Origin: Candidatus Azophilus lithoversatilis
Lineage (GTDB): Bacteria > Pseudomonadota > Gammaproteobacteria > Pseudomonadales > Azotimanducaceae
Direction: 5' to 3'
NCBI GenBank assembly: GCA_028278675.1
Contig: JAQAJJ010000003.1
Location: forward strand, 1,042 to 65,041
DNA: 64,000 bases
Below are positions 17,352 to 26,082 of this stretch, in pieces; the first letter of the stretch is position 1; every line of letters begins with the position of its first letter. A model generated the notes under the pieces. It saw nothing but the letters and a program-made list of their open reading frames with translations. It ran no database searches and was not told the origin of the DNA. The translations under genes were made by a program, and so were the position numbers.

Positions 17352-17417
17352 TTCAGCCGGGGAGCGCGAGGGGCCTGCCCCTCGCAGGCGGACAGTTCAG
17401 CCGGGGAGCGCGAGGGG
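17352..17417 (+). repeat. 22-bp direct repeat with a palindrome
   Basis: TTCAGCCGGGGAGCGCGAGG and two further bases occur twice, at 17352-17373 and 17396-17417, with a 44-bp period. The first copy runs into the hairpin GCGAGGGG-CCTG-CCCCTCGC (17366-17385). It sits between hemD and hemX, just before a copy of the 87-bp repeat. Confidence 0.8.
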
Positions 17418-17423
17418 ACACCC

Positions 17424-17512
17424 CTTCCATGGAACAAATGGAGACAGCCCAGCGGATGCCGGGTTGTTCCTTCGGCGTCGGCGGCGCGCCGCATTGGGCC
17501 GATCTGAAGGCT
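17424..17512 (+). repeat. 87-bp dispersed repeat, copy 2 (divergent 3' half)
   Basis: Matches the repeat from CTTCCATGGAACAAATGG through GGTTGTTCCTTCGGCGTC; the 3' part (GCCGCATTGGGCCGATCTGA) has drifted. The plus frame still reads MEQMETAQRMPGCSFG without a stop. It lies immediately before the hemX ribosome-binding site. Confidence 0.8.
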
Positions 17513-17528
17513 CGCAAGGAGAAAGCGG

Positions 17529-18605
17529 GTGGCTGAGGTGACCGATCAGATGCCGGAGGCGGCTGTTGCCGAATCAGAGGCCGCTCCCAAACGGGCGCCG
17601 GGGCGCATGCTGGCGGCGTTTGGCTTTTTGTTCGGGCTGGGCGCGTTGGCGGCGGTCGGCTATGTCTACTTCCTGTTGGTCTATTTGGATCCGAGCGCTC
17701 AGTTGGCCACAGGCCTGGCGCAAGCCGCCGGTGAGCGGGCCACGCTGGGCGACGACTTGCGGCAGTTGGAGGAGCGCCTGCGGCTTTCGGAGGAGCGCCT
17801 GCGGCTTTCGGAAGAGAATCGTGGCCAAGCGCAGGCCGAGTTGGCGGCGCAGGTCGATGAGCGGCTGGTGGCGGCAGATTCGGCGCTGGCCGAGCGATTG
17901 AACCAAGTCAGCCAAGCCGCTCCGCCGTCGGAGCGGGAGTGGAAGCTGGCCGAAGTCGAATACTTGCTGCGCGTCGCCAATCACCGCCTGCTGATGGAAC
18001 AGGACGTGGCCACCGCGCTGGGCCTGCTGCAGGCGGCTGACCGCATTCTGGAGGCGCTGGACGATTTGGTCCTGCATCCCGTTCGCGCCGCGCTGGCTGG
18101 CGAAGTGCTGGCGCTTTCCCGGTCTGAAGGTGCCGATGTCCAAGGCCTCTACCTGCGCCTTGACGCCCTCAAGCGCAGACTCGAATCCTTGGCCTTGGCG
18201 AGGCCGCAATACCGTCTCGCCGAACCGGAGCGAGCCCGCAACGAACGCAGCAGCGTTCTGGACGCCGTGGCCGCGGAGTTTCGCCAGCTTCTTCAATTTC
18301 GGCGCATCGACACCGCCGTCAAGCCGCTGCTGGCGCCGGAGGAAGCGGTTTACTTGGAATTGAATCTGCGCCTCATGCTGGAGCAGGCGCAACTGGCCGC
18401 GCTGAAACGGGATCAGGTGGTGTTCGATACGAGCCTCGGCTCGGCCCAGCAATGGGTGCACAACTATCTTGCCCTCGACGATCCAGCCGTTCGGGACACG
18501 CTTGAGGTCTTGGCTGATTTGCGCCAAGTGCAACTCGATGTTCCGTTGCCGGATCTGTCCGCTTCCCTGAACGCGCTCATCAAGGTGCGCCGGGGCGGCG
18601 GATGA
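17529..18605 (+). CDS. hemX: HemX-family inner-membrane protein
   Basis: A 358-residue protein with a short cytoplasmic N-terminus, one membrane helix (about 29-51), a periplasmic coiled coil (about 68-115, including a duplicated RLRLSEE heptad) and the HemX domain. Despite the old label of uroporphyrinogen methyltransferase, HemX has no SAM-binding motif; its role near heme synthesis is uncertain. The start is GTG 17529 with AAGGAG upstream. Its stop overlaps the hemY ATG. Confidence 0.87.
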   Translation: MAEVTDQMPEAAVAESEAAPKRAPGRMLAAFGFLFGLGALAAVGYVYFLLVYLDPSAQLATGLAQAAGERATLGDDLRQLEERLRLSEERLRLSEENRGQAQAELAAQVDERLVAADSALAERLNQVSQAAPPSEREWKLAEVEYLLRVANHRLLMEQDVATALGLLQAADRILEALDDLVLHPVRAALAGEVLALSRSEGADVQGLYLRLDALKRRLESLALARPQYRLAEPERARNERSSVLDAVAAEFRQLLQFRRIDTAVKPLLAPEEAVYLELNLRLMLEQAQLAALKRDQVVFDTSLGSAQQWVHNYLALDDPAVRDTLEVLADLRQVQLDVPLPDLSASLNALIKVRRGGG

Positions 18606-19786
18606 AAGGCCGCGCCCTGCTGCTGTGCGCCGTCCTCGTTCTCGGTGGCCTGCTGGGCCTGCTCATGGTGCGCGATCCGGGCTATCTCGTGCTTGCCTAC
18701 GATGGCGCGGTGCTGGAAACCAGCCTGTGGTTCGGCCTGCTGCTGCTGGTGGTCACCTACGTTGCGGTGCGCCTGCTGTTGTTCGTGTTGGGCAGCCTGC
18801 TGGGCGGCAGGGGCCTGTTCACGGCTTGGCGTGCTCGCTCTGCGCAACAGCGCACCAATCGTGGCCTGCTGCTGCTTGAGGAAGGCGACTGGCCGCAGGC
18901 GAAGCGCCTGTTGATCAACGCCGCGACGGATGTTGCCGACCCGGCTATCAACTATCTGAACGCCGCTAGAGCCGCCCACCAACTGGGGGCGTTTGGCGAG
19001 CGCGATGAACTGCTCAATCAAGCGAAGCAGCAGGACCCGAAGGCCGCTCCGGCCGCAGGCTTGGCCGCTGCCGACTTGCGGATCGCGGCCGGGCAGTGGC
19101 GCGAGGCGCTGGCGTCGTTGCGTGACCTGCAGGCTTTGGCGCCCAAGCACCCTAGGGTTCTGGAGCGCCTGTGGCGCTGCCATGAGGCGCTTGAGGACTG
19201 GCAGGCGCTCATCGAGCTCGCGCCGGCGCTGCGCAAAGCGAGTGCGGTCGATGCCGAGGTTTTGCAGGTCATGGAACGACAAGCGTGGTGCCACCGCCTC
19301 GCCGCCGCCGATGGATTGAAGGTTTGGGAAAAACGGCCCAAGGTGCTTAAGGACGATTTGGACTTGGCGTTGGCCGCTGCCTTGGGTGGCCAGGCGGCGG
19401 GTGATTCCGCGGGGGCGGAAAGCCTCCTTCGAGAAGCCTTGCGCCGCAATTGGCGCGATGACTTGGTCAACCTCTATGGGCAAATCAAATCGCCTGCGCC
19501 CGACCGCCAACTGGCCACCGCCGAAGGCTGGCTGGAGGAGCGGCCCGATGACGGCGAACTGCTCCTGACGGCAGGCCGTCTGGCGCTGATGAATGCCGAC
19601 TGGCCGAAGGCGCAGCGCTACTTCGAAGCGAGCCTAGGCCACAATCCACGCTTCGAGTGCCGTGCGGAACTCGGACGCCTGTTGATCGCCTTGGGGGAGA
19701 CCCGGCGTGGTGGTGAGTTGCTGACCCAGGCTGCCGGCACGCCGAACGGGCTGCCCAACCTGCCGCTGCCGCAGCGTTCGGGCTAA
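18602..19786 (+). CDS. hemY: HemY-family membrane protein with TPR-like repeats
   Basis: A 394-residue protein with two N-terminal membrane helices (about 4-22 and 42-66) and a long helical-repeat region of TPR type. The MVRDPGYL segment between the helices is typical of the proteobacterial HemY N-terminal domain. This is not the Gram-positive HemY oxidase. It ends the hemC-D-X-Y cluster, and its exact function in porphyrin metabolism is unclear. Confidence 0.9.
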   Translation: MKGRALLLCAVLVLGGLLGLLMVRDPGYLVLAYDGAVLETSLWFGLLLLVVTYVAVRLLLFVLGSLLGGRGLFTAWRARSAQQRTNRGLLLLEEGDWPQAKRLLINAATDVADPAINYLNAARAAHQLGAFGERDELLNQAKQQDPKAAPAAGLAAADLRIAAGQWREALASLRDLQALAPKHPRVLERLWRCHEALEDWQALIELAPALRKASAVDAEVLQVMERQAWCHRLAAADGLKVWEKRPKVLKDDLDLALAAALGGQAAGDSAGAESLLREALRRNWRDDLVNLYGQIKSPAPDRQLATAEGWLEERPDDGELLLTAGRLALMNADWPKAQRYFEASLGHNPRFECRAELGRLLIALGETRRGGELLTQAAGTPNGLPNLPLPQRSG

Positions 19787-19870
19787 GCCGCTACAGACCG
19801 AGGGTCCGCGGTGCTCACCACTACCCCGATCGAGTAAAGTGGAGTATGGCGAGCGCCACACTCCAACGGG

Positions 19871-19889
19871 CCTTCGGTCCGAAGGACCG
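19871..19889. terminator. hairpin between convergent hemY and rho
   Basis: CGGTCC-GAA-GGACCG (19875-19889), overlapping the alternative palindrome CCTTCGG-T-CCGAAGG, lies 4 bp past the rho stop. No T-run follows on either strand, so terminator function is tentative. Confidence 0.35.
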
Positions 19890-19892
19890 CCG

Positions 19893-21158
19893 CTATTTGC
19901 CCCGCATGGAGTTAAAGAACTCCTCGTTGGTGCGGGTGTCCTTGAGCTTGTTGATCAGCCACTCGATGGCGGCGAGATCGTCCATGTCGTGGAGCAGCTT
20001 GCGCAGTATCCACACCGTCTGCAGTTCCTTCTCATTGACGATGAGCTCCTCTCGGCGGGTGCCGGAGCGACGGATGTTGATGGCCGGATAAACGCGCTTC
20101 TCGGCGATCTTGCGTTCCAGATGCAGTTCCTGGTTGCCGGTGCCCTTGAACTCCTCGTAGATCACTTCATCCATCCTCGATCCGGTGTCGATCAGGCACG
20201 TGGCCAGAATGGTGAGGCTGCCGCCTTCCTCGACGTTTCGGGCCGCCCCGAAGAACCGCTTGGGTCGCTCCAGGGCGTGGGCGTCAACGCCACCGGTCAG
20301 CACTTTGCCCGATGACGGGACGATGGTGTTGTAGGCCCGGGCGAGGCGCGTCATCGAGTCGAGCAGGATGACCACATTCTTCTTGTGCTCCACGAGTCGC
20401 TTGGCCTTCTCGATCACCATCTCAGCGACCTGCACATGCCGGGAGGGCGGTTCATCGAAGGTGCTCGCGACCACTTCGCCACGCACGGAGCGCTGCATTT
20501 CAGTCACTTCCTCGGGGCGCTCGTCGATCAGCAGCACGATGAGCACCGCATCCGGGTCATTGCCAGTGATGGACTGGGCGATGTTCTGCAGCACCAGGGT
20601 CTTGCCGGCTTTCGGCGGCGAGACGATCAAGCCGCGTTGGCCCTTGCCCACTGGGGCGATCAGATCGACGGTGCGGGCGGTCAAATCTTCGGTGCTGCCG
20701 TTGCCGCGCTCGAGCGTAAAGCGCTCGGTCGGGAATAGGGGGGTGAGGTTTTCAAAGAGGATCTTGTGTTTCTTGGAGGTCGGCTCGCTGAAGTTGATCT
20801 CGTCAACCTTGAGCATGGCAAAGTACCGCTCGCCATCCTTGGGTGGCCGGATCTTGCCGGCCAGGCTGTCGCCAGTGCGCAGATTGAAGCGGCGAATCTG
20901 GCTCGGCGAAACGTAGATGTCGTCCGGACCGGCCAGGTAGGAGCTGTCCGGTGAGCGCAGGAAGCCGAAGCCGTCCTGCAGGATTTCCAAGGTGCCCGCG
21001 CCGAAAATGTCCTCGCCCGCCTTGGCCTGCTTGCGCACGATGGACGCGATGACCTCCTGCTTGCGCGAGCGGGCCAAGTTTTCCAGGCCGAGTTCGCGGC
21101 CCATGTCCACAAGCTCGCTGACGGGCTTGGCCTTAAGGTCTTTCAGATACATCGCCAT
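19893..21158 (-). CDS. rho: transcription termination factor Rho
   Basis: A 421-residue hexameric RNA helicase that ends untranslated transcripts. It shows the N-terminal helical domain, the cold-shock RNA-binding fold ([25 protein letters not shown] is split by the primary-site aromatics), Walker A PPKAGKT (about 178), Walker B VVILLDS, the Q-loop and R-loop (LTGGVDAH). Length and gene order beside trxA are typical. Start is at 21158 or two codons later (MYLKDLKAK). Confidence 0.97.
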   Translation of the reverse strand: MAMYLKDLKAKPVSELVDMGRELGLENLARSRKQEVIASIVRKQAKAGEDIFGAGTLEILQDGFGFLRSPDSSYLAGPDDIYVSPSQIRRFNLRTGDSLAGKIRPPKDGERYFAMLKVDEINFSEPTSKKHKILFENLTPLFPTERFTLERGNGSTEDLTARTVDLIAPVGKGQRGLIVSPPKAGKTLVLQNIAQSITGNDPDAVLIVLLIDERPEEVTEMQRSVRGEVVASTFDEPPSRHVQVAEMVIEKAKRLVEHKKNVVILLDSMTRLARAYNTIVPSSGKVLTGGVDAHALERPKRFFGAARNVEEGGSLTILATCLIDTGSRMDEVIYEEFKGTGNQELHLERKIAEKRVYPAINIRRSGTRREELIVNEKELQTVWILRKLLHDMDDLAAIEWLINKLKDTRTNEEFFNSMRGK

Positions 21159-21617
21159 GTCGTGGTTTCTTTCTCAAACGGGTTGGGGTTTGGGGATCTG
21201 GCCGCCTCGCAGCTTTGTTTCTTGGCGGATGCCGGGCGCAGGTAGCGCGAATGCGGCGAGGATTGAATTGGGGAGGACGTCTCCGATTGTTTCACAAAAG
21301 GCGCCGGACACTTGAGGGTGGGTTCAATCGGCGCCTTGGCTTGCCACTTCGCGGCCCGCAAATCTGTTGCCGGTCGGCTGGGTTGGAATTGTTGGGGCTG
21401 GAAACGGCTGGATGGGGTGCTGCTTATTGCCTCCACCCGCGGGTCAGTTTAGTGTTTTGGTTGGCGTCGTCAAGCAGAAGCGCGACTTAACGGTCGCGAT
21501 TGAGTTTCGCTGTCGCGAAACTCCGCGTCCTTCGAGTAGAGAACAACCCCACATGTTCAGAAAACCTGACAGCGGGTTGATTGGGTGAGTTCATCCTGCT
21601 TGATGGGTGCCCGGGCA
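21159..21617. other. rho leader region (459 bp)
   Basis: The gap between the trxA stop and rho start is unusually long and holds no credible gene. A hairpin GAGTTTCGC-TGTC-GCGAAACTC (21502-21523) lies in it. Long leaders before rho are common and often carry autoregulatory rho-dependent termination sites; that role here is an inference. Confidence 0.5.
21502..21523. repeat. AGTTTCGC hairpin, second copy
   Basis: A perfect 9-bp stem with 4-base loop. It and the flanking CCGC match the hairpin at 629-647 (AGTTTCGC-N3-GCGAAACT followed by CCGC), suggesting a short palindromic repeat family. Confidence 0.6.
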
Positions 21618-21944
21618 TCAGATGTTGCTGTCGAGGAAGGATTCCAAGGCGGACTTGCTGAGCACGCCGACCTTGGTGGCCTCCACCTCACCGCCTTTGA
21701 ACAACATTAGGGTGGGAATGCCGCGAATGCCGTACTTGGGTGGGGTCTGCTGGTTGGAGTCGATGTCGAGCTTGCAGATCTTCACCCGGTCGCTGTATTC
21801 GTTGGCCACTTCGTCGAGGATTGGTGCGATCATCTTGCAGGGGCCGCACCACTCAGCCCAGTAGTCCACGAGCACGGGCTTGTCGGATTGAAGCACATCG
21901 GCTTCAAATTCGGCGTCGGTGGTGTGAACGATGTTCTCGCTCAT
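21618..21944 (-). CDS. trxA: thioredoxin 1
   Basis: A 108-residue thiol-disulfide reductase. The active site is WCGPC (about 33-37), with the cis-proline loop [11 protein letters not shown] and the buried Asp in VLVDYWAEW. The true start is ATG 21944 with a GGAGAA ribosome-binding site; the longer open frame to 22016 is upstream noise. Its location before rho is conserved across proteobacteria. Confidence 0.96.
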   Translation of the reverse strand: MSENIVHTTDAEFEADVLQSDKPVLVDYWAEWCGPCKMIAPILDEVANEYSDRVKICKLDIDSNQQTPPKYGIRGIPTLMLFKGGEVEATKVGVLSKSALESFLDSNI

Positions 21945-22195
21945 GGGTTGGTTCTCCGATGGTTGGTTGTGGGGGGATAGCCGTGGCTGGGAGAAAAAGA
22001 AACGGCAGTTTACCACGCCGTATCCCGTTGCGCAGACTCCGAGCCTCAGTCACGCCCGTGGCAACGCAAACGCGTCCTTTTCCGACAGTCGAGGATGGCG
22101 CCTGGCGGCGTCATCCCGCTCAAGGGCGACCTGCCCTCGTCTGAAGGCCAACCCTTTCCTTCAAATGCGCAGAGCCGTTGAACCGCGGATGCCGT

Positions 22196-22222
22196 TTGAC
22201 TCGATCGGCAACAAGCTATAGT
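22196..22222 (+). promoter_or_regulatory. candidate sigma-70 promoter before the carbamoyltransferase
   Basis: TTGACT and TATAGT are separated by 15 bp, slightly short of the usual 16-18, about 30 bp before the start codon. This is the only promoter-like pair seen in the gap after trxA. Confidence 0.4.
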
Positions 22223-22252
22223 AGGCCCTCTCCTTTGCGCATTGGGTCGCTC

Positions 22253-23983
22253 ATGATCGTTCTTGGCCTCTCCGGCGCCTTGGGCCACGACCCCTCCGCG
22301 GCGCTGCTCGTGGACGGCGAGTTGGTGGCGGCCGCGGAGGAGGAGCGCTTTGTGCGTGACAAGCACGCCAAGAACCGAATGGCGGTTGAGGCGGCGCGCT
22401 ATTGCCTGGAGTCGGCTGGCCTTGGCGCAGGGGATGTTGATGCCGTTGCGTTTCCCTATGCGCCAGTTAGCCTCGCAACCGCCGCCCGCTGGCGTTTCGC
22501 GCAGCGGCATTGGTATGCGCCGGATCGGGCGCTCGATGCGCTGGCCAACGGCAACCGGCGCTTTCGGCGCAATCGCCGCCGCGTGATCCAGGCCGGGCAG
22601 CTTCTCGGCATCGACTGGTCGAAGACCGAGTTCGTGCCCGTGGAGCACCATCTCGCCCATGCCGCGAGCGCCTACCATTGCAGCGGCTTTGCGGAGAAGA
22701 CGGCCATCATGGGGGTGGATGGCAAGGGCGAATACGCCACCACCTTTTTCGGCTACGGCGAGAACGGTCGCATTCACGGCATTCGGCAGTTCTACGATCC
22801 GGACTCCTTGAGCGGCGTGTACGGCGCGATGACCGAGTACCTCGGCTTTGAGATGCTGGACGGGGAGTACAAGGTCATGGGGATGGCGCCCTACGGCGAC
22901 CCTGAGCGCTTCGACTTCTCGCGGCTCATCCGGCCCCGGGGCGACGGCTTCGAAGTCAACGCACGCTACGTCAACACGGTGGGCCTGCGGCGCTACAAGG
23001 AGAACGGCGTCGGCTATTACTTCAGTCCCAAGCTGGTCGAATGGCTCGGGCCGAGACGGCGGGATGATGCCGCTGACGAGCCCTATGTCCACTACGCCGC
23101 AGCCATGCAGAGGCTGTTTGAGGATTGGTGCCTGAAGCTGCTCGAAACCCACTTGGGCGGCATATTGCGGGAGACCGGAAAGCTGGCCTTCGCCGGCGGC
23201 GGGGCGCTGAACGTCAAGCTCAACCAGCGCATCGTGGCGCTGGAGCACGTCGATGAGTTGTTCGTGCAGCCAGCGGCCGGAGATTCGGGAACGTCCCTCG
23301 GGGCCGCCGCCTACGTTGCCGCCGAGCGGGGGGAGCCGCCGACCCGAATGACCCATGTGTTCCTCGGTCCAGAATACAGCAACACCGACTGCCGGGCGGC
23401 CTTGGATGCGGCCGCGGACACCGTCGAGTACCGTGTGATGGACGACGTGCCCAATGAGGCTGCGGCCCTCATCGCCGCCGGACAGCCGGTGGCCTGGTTT
23501 CAGGGCCGCATGGAGTTCGGCCCCCGCGCCTTGGGTGCCCGCAGCATCCTCGGCTGCCCCAACGTGCCTGGCATGGCCGACCGCATCAATGAACAGATCA
23601 AGTTCCGGGAGCGGTGGCGCCCGTTCTGCCCGAGCGTGCTCGACCGGGTGGCGCCGGCGATCATCGGCAGCCAGCACCCAGCCCCCTTCATGACCATCAC
23701 CTTTGACGTAACGGAGGCTTGGAAGGCGCGCATCCCTGAAGTGGTGCATGAGGACGGCACGGCGCGGGTGCAGATCGTCGAACCCGAAGCCCACCCCCGC
23801 TACTATGCGTTGCTCGAAGCCTTGGAGCGGTTGACTGGTAATGCCGTGGTGCTGAACACCTCGCTCAACCGGCGCGGCGAGCCGATGGTCTGTTCGCCTC
23901 AAGATGCCTTGGACATGTTTCTGGGCTCCGGCCTGCAGGTCTTGGTGATGGAGGATTTCCTGGTGACCAAGCGTAGTGACTGA
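22253..23983 (+). CDS. NodU/CmcH-family carbamoyltransferase
   Basis: A 576-residue enzyme transferring a carbamoyl group from carbamoyl phosphate, through a carbamoyl-adenylate, to a hydroxyl of a sugar or other small molecule. The N-terminal Kae1-like domain has VEHHLAHAASAY and GVDGKGEYATT; FAGGGALNVKLNQR and the C-terminal YrdC-like domain (GRMEFGPRALGARSIL, FRERWRPF) follow. Overlap with a glycosyltransferase recalls the LPS-core carbamoylation pair of Pseudomonas (WapO/WapH), so a surface-glycan substrate is likely but unproven. Start ATG 22253. Confidence 0.9.
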   Translation: MIVLGLSGALGHDPSAALLVDGELVAAAEEERFVRDKHAKNRMAVEAARYCLESAGLGAGDVDAVAFPYAPVSLATAARWRFAQRHWYAPDRALDALANGNRRFRRNRRRVIQAGQLLGIDWSKTEFVPVEHHLAHAASAYHCSGFAEKTAIMGVDGKGEYATTFFGYGENGRIHGIRQFYDPDSLSGVYGAMTEYLGFEMLDGEYKVMGMAPYGDPERFDFSRLIRPRGDGFEVNARYVNTVGLRRYKENGVGYYFSPKLVEWLGPRRRDDAADEPYVHYAAAMQRLFEDWCLKLLETHLGGILRETGKLAFAGGGALNVKLNQRIVALEHVDELFVQPAAGDSGTSLGAAAYVAAERGEPPTRMTHVFLGPEYSNTDCRAALDAAADTVEYRVMDDVPNEAAALIAAGQPVAWFQGRMEFGPRALGARSILGCPNVPGMADRINEQIKFRERWRPFCPSVLDRVAPAIIGSQHPAPFMTITFDVTEAWKARIPEVVHEDGTARVQIVEPEAHPRYYALLEALERLTGNAVVLNTSLNRRGEPMVCSPQDALDMFLGSGLQVLVMEDFLVTKRSD

Positions 23984-25142
23984 ACCCGGCTTCAATCGGC
24001 TGATCCAGATCTGCCCCAACGACGGCCCGCCGTTCCTCGACATCATCCGCGTTTACCGCAAAGCGGCACTCCGCCTCGGTCTGGGCGGCGCTGACTTCTA
24101 CTTGAGTCCCCGCACGGAACTGCCCGCGTCAAAGGTCAGCCTCAAAGCGAGTCCTTCGGACCGAGGGCGTCACACCCTCGAAATGGAGGGAACTGAAGGC
24201 GCTCCCGAGCATGGGGCCGAAGCTAACGCGTCAGCGGATGCATCAAGCACCGAGGAGGCCGTCGAAGTCACCCGCTACCTCGATTGCGACGACCTCAAGA
24301 GCACCGCCGCCCTGGCGCGGCGCTTGCGCCAAGCCCTGCCGGAGACCGGTGACAGCCTAGTGCTCTGCCACCGCTACCGAGCGTACAAGGCCTTTGTGGC
24401 GACCGGACTTGATGCCGCCCGCCTCGTCGCCTTAGCCCACGAGTATGGCTTCTTTCGACGCCGACGGCGCCGCTGGGCGCGGCGACTTTCCCGGCGCAGC
24501 GCCCTGTTTGCCGGCGTCTCCCCCGGCGTGGCCGAAGAGCTCGGGCAAGCCACGGGCAACGCCTTGGTCTGGCCCAACGCCTTGGACCTCGACGCCTTGG
24601 AGCCCTTCGATCGCACGACCGCCCGCCGAGCGCTCGCCCTGCCGCAGGAGGGTTTGGTCCTTGGCGTGGTCGGGCGCCTGCACTACAAAAAACGCCCGGA
24701 GCTGGCCTTGGAGGCATTCCGCCTATTCCTCGAACGGACTGGCGAGACCAATGCCCACTTGGCGTTCGTTGGCGACGGCGCTCTGCGCGAACGCCTGGAA
24801 CTGGCCAGCCGGAACCTGCCCGTGACGTTTCCCGGCTTCACGCCTGCGGCGGCCCGGCTCATGAAGGCCTTTGACGCGCTGCTGATGGCCTCCAGCAACG
24901 AACCCTTCGGCATGGTGCTGCTCGAAGCCATGGCGGCGGGCGTACCGGTGATCACCCCGCGGCAACCTGGGCCGCTCTGCATACTCGCCGATCTCGGCCA
25001 CTACTTTGAAGGCTCCGAGCCCCAGGCGATAGCCGCCGCCATGCAGTCCGCCCTTGAGGCACCGCCCGGCGAAGGCAGGGCGCGGGCACAACGGGAGTTT
25101 TCCGTCGACGCGGTGGCCGAGCGGCTTGAGGCGCTTCTGTAA
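23976..25142 (+). CDS. GT4-type glycosyltransferase with an internal low-complexity insert
   Basis: A 388-residue glycosyltransferase with a GT-B fold: N-terminal acceptor half, then VLGVVGRLHYKKRPELAL (about 230), the nucleotide-sugar loop SSNEPFGMVLLEAMAAGVPVI with the E-x7-E pattern, and a C-terminal helix. It starts 8 bp inside the carbamoyltransferase. Residues about 46-90 are Ser/Glu/Ala-rich and unlike a GT domain. The DNA there (24148-24260) contains the palindrome CGAGGG-N7-CCCTCG and resembles intergenic sequences at 2490 and 38755, suggesting an in-frame repeat insertion. Donor and acceptor are unknown. Confidence 0.85.
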   Translation: MTEPGFNRLIQICPNDGPPFLDIIRVYRKAALRLGLGGADFYLSPRTELPASKVSLKASPSDRGRHTLEMEGTEGAPEHGAEANASADASSTEEAVEVTRYLDCDDLKSTAALARRLRQALPETGDSLVLCHRYRAYKAFVATGLDAARLVALAHEYGFFRRRRRRWARRLSRRSALFAGVSPGVAEELGQATGNALVWPNALDLDALEPFDRTTARRALALPQEGLVLGVVGRLHYKKRPELALEAFRLFLERTGETNAHLAFVGDGALRERLELASRNLPVTFPGFTPAAARLMKAFDALLMASSNEPFGMVLLEAMAAGVPVITPRQPGPLCILADLGHYFEGSEPQAIAAAMQSALEAPPGEGRARAQREFSVDAVAERLEALL

Positions 25143-25245
25143 GGATTACGCTCGCCGACCAGCGGAGGCGGGCCGCCATTCTCAATTGCGGAGCATATGG
25201 ACTGGCGCTCCATGGGCAAGGTTTGAAGCGGTGTTCCGTTGGGTT

Positions 25246-25683
25246 CTAGATCGGAAACTCAGCGTCGGAAGAAATCACCTCTGCGGCCAGCTTTGCTACC
25301 GACTTGTCGTATGTCACTCGCCAGCGGTCAATGACGTCCCTGCCGAGCAACGACGGAACTCTCATCGCATCGGCCGTCGGATGGTGGACGAGAAGAGGAA
25401 TGTCATAGCCGTAGATGCAGCCGCCGCTCGAATCAGCGAAAGCCAAGCGGCCGCGCTCCACTTAGGTAGGTGCTGCTCCTCCGATTCCGAATGATTGGAA
25501 TGGGTTGGAGAGCAAATCGTAGTCAATGCCCAGCGTTGTGGCATCGGCAGGCATCAGCACTGAGCTATCTGCCCCAGTATCGAAGATAAACGATACGTTT
25601 CCCGCGAGCCCTAGTCTGGGAATGAACACTCTGGCCGAGATGTATGGGTGGCCGGACGACTCGCCAAACCTTCCATAGAACAA
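25246..25683 (-). pseudogene. retropepsin-like aspartyl protease split by an in-frame stop
   Basis: Two open segments, 25462-25683 and 25246-25461, lie in one frame separated only by TAA at 25462-25464. Joined, they give about 145 residues with the catalytic motif FIFDTGADSS in the first half and SLLGRDVIDRW in the second, the pattern of bacterial retropepsin-like proteases. A sense-to-stop change (for example TAC or TAT to TAA) explains it. The first codon (TTG at 25683) falls in a copy of the 87-bp repeat, so the 5' end may also have been altered. Re-initiation at the GTG directly after the stop is possible but would lack the active site. Confidence 0.7.
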
Positions 25684-25757
25684 ATGGAGACAGCCCAGCG
25701 GCTGGCGGGTTGTTCCTTCGGCGTCAACGGCGTGCCGTTCTGGGGCAAGCTAAGGGG
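25671..25757 (+). repeat. 87-bp dispersed repeat, copy 3
   Basis: A near-consensus copy (TTCCATAGAACAAATGG to GGCAAGCTAAGGGG) lying between the two small minus-strand genes and overlapping the 3' end of one and the 5' end of the other. Confidence 0.9.
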
Positions 25758-26016
25758 TCCTCTGTTCCCTCTCGATAAAGCGAACAGCGGTGTCCGATCG
25801 GGACACTCCTTGACTGTCCAACGCCTCAAGCAGCGACGCCAGATCGCCGCAAGCGATCTTCACTTCACCAGAACACACCCCCACCCACTTCTGCGCGTAT
25901 CTGTCGACCAGTTCGCGATCTTTTGAAAGCAGTTCGGAGGAGCGACTGAAATCAAGCAGGACCTTGGCGACATCCTCAGGGGACGCGCCGAGCCAGTCGG
26001 TCATGCCTTGCTCCAT
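25750..26016 (-). CDS. small DUF5678-like protein
   Basis: An 88-residue protein with the central pattern ELVDRYAQKWVGVCSGEVK followed by LASLLEALDSQGV, resembling DUF5678-type small proteins that often sit beside retropepsin-like protease genes, as here. The final residues are encoded at the edge of the 87-bp repeat. Function is unknown; a link with the adjacent broken protease is suggested by context only. Confidence 0.6.
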   Translation of the reverse strand: MEQGMTDWLGASPEDVAKVLLDFSRSSELLSKDRELVDRYAQKWVGVCSGEVKIACGDLASLLEALDSQGVSRSDTAVRFIEREQRTP

Positions 26017-26082
26017 TATCGGTAACCTGCAGCCTTGGCTAGACTCGGAAGTCTGGCATGATCTTCCCCGGTACTCGGCCCA

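Noticed and set aside
22046-24046. 666-codon minus-strand open frame
   Set aside because: Mirror of the carbamoyltransferase gene, with no domain or ribosome-binding site.
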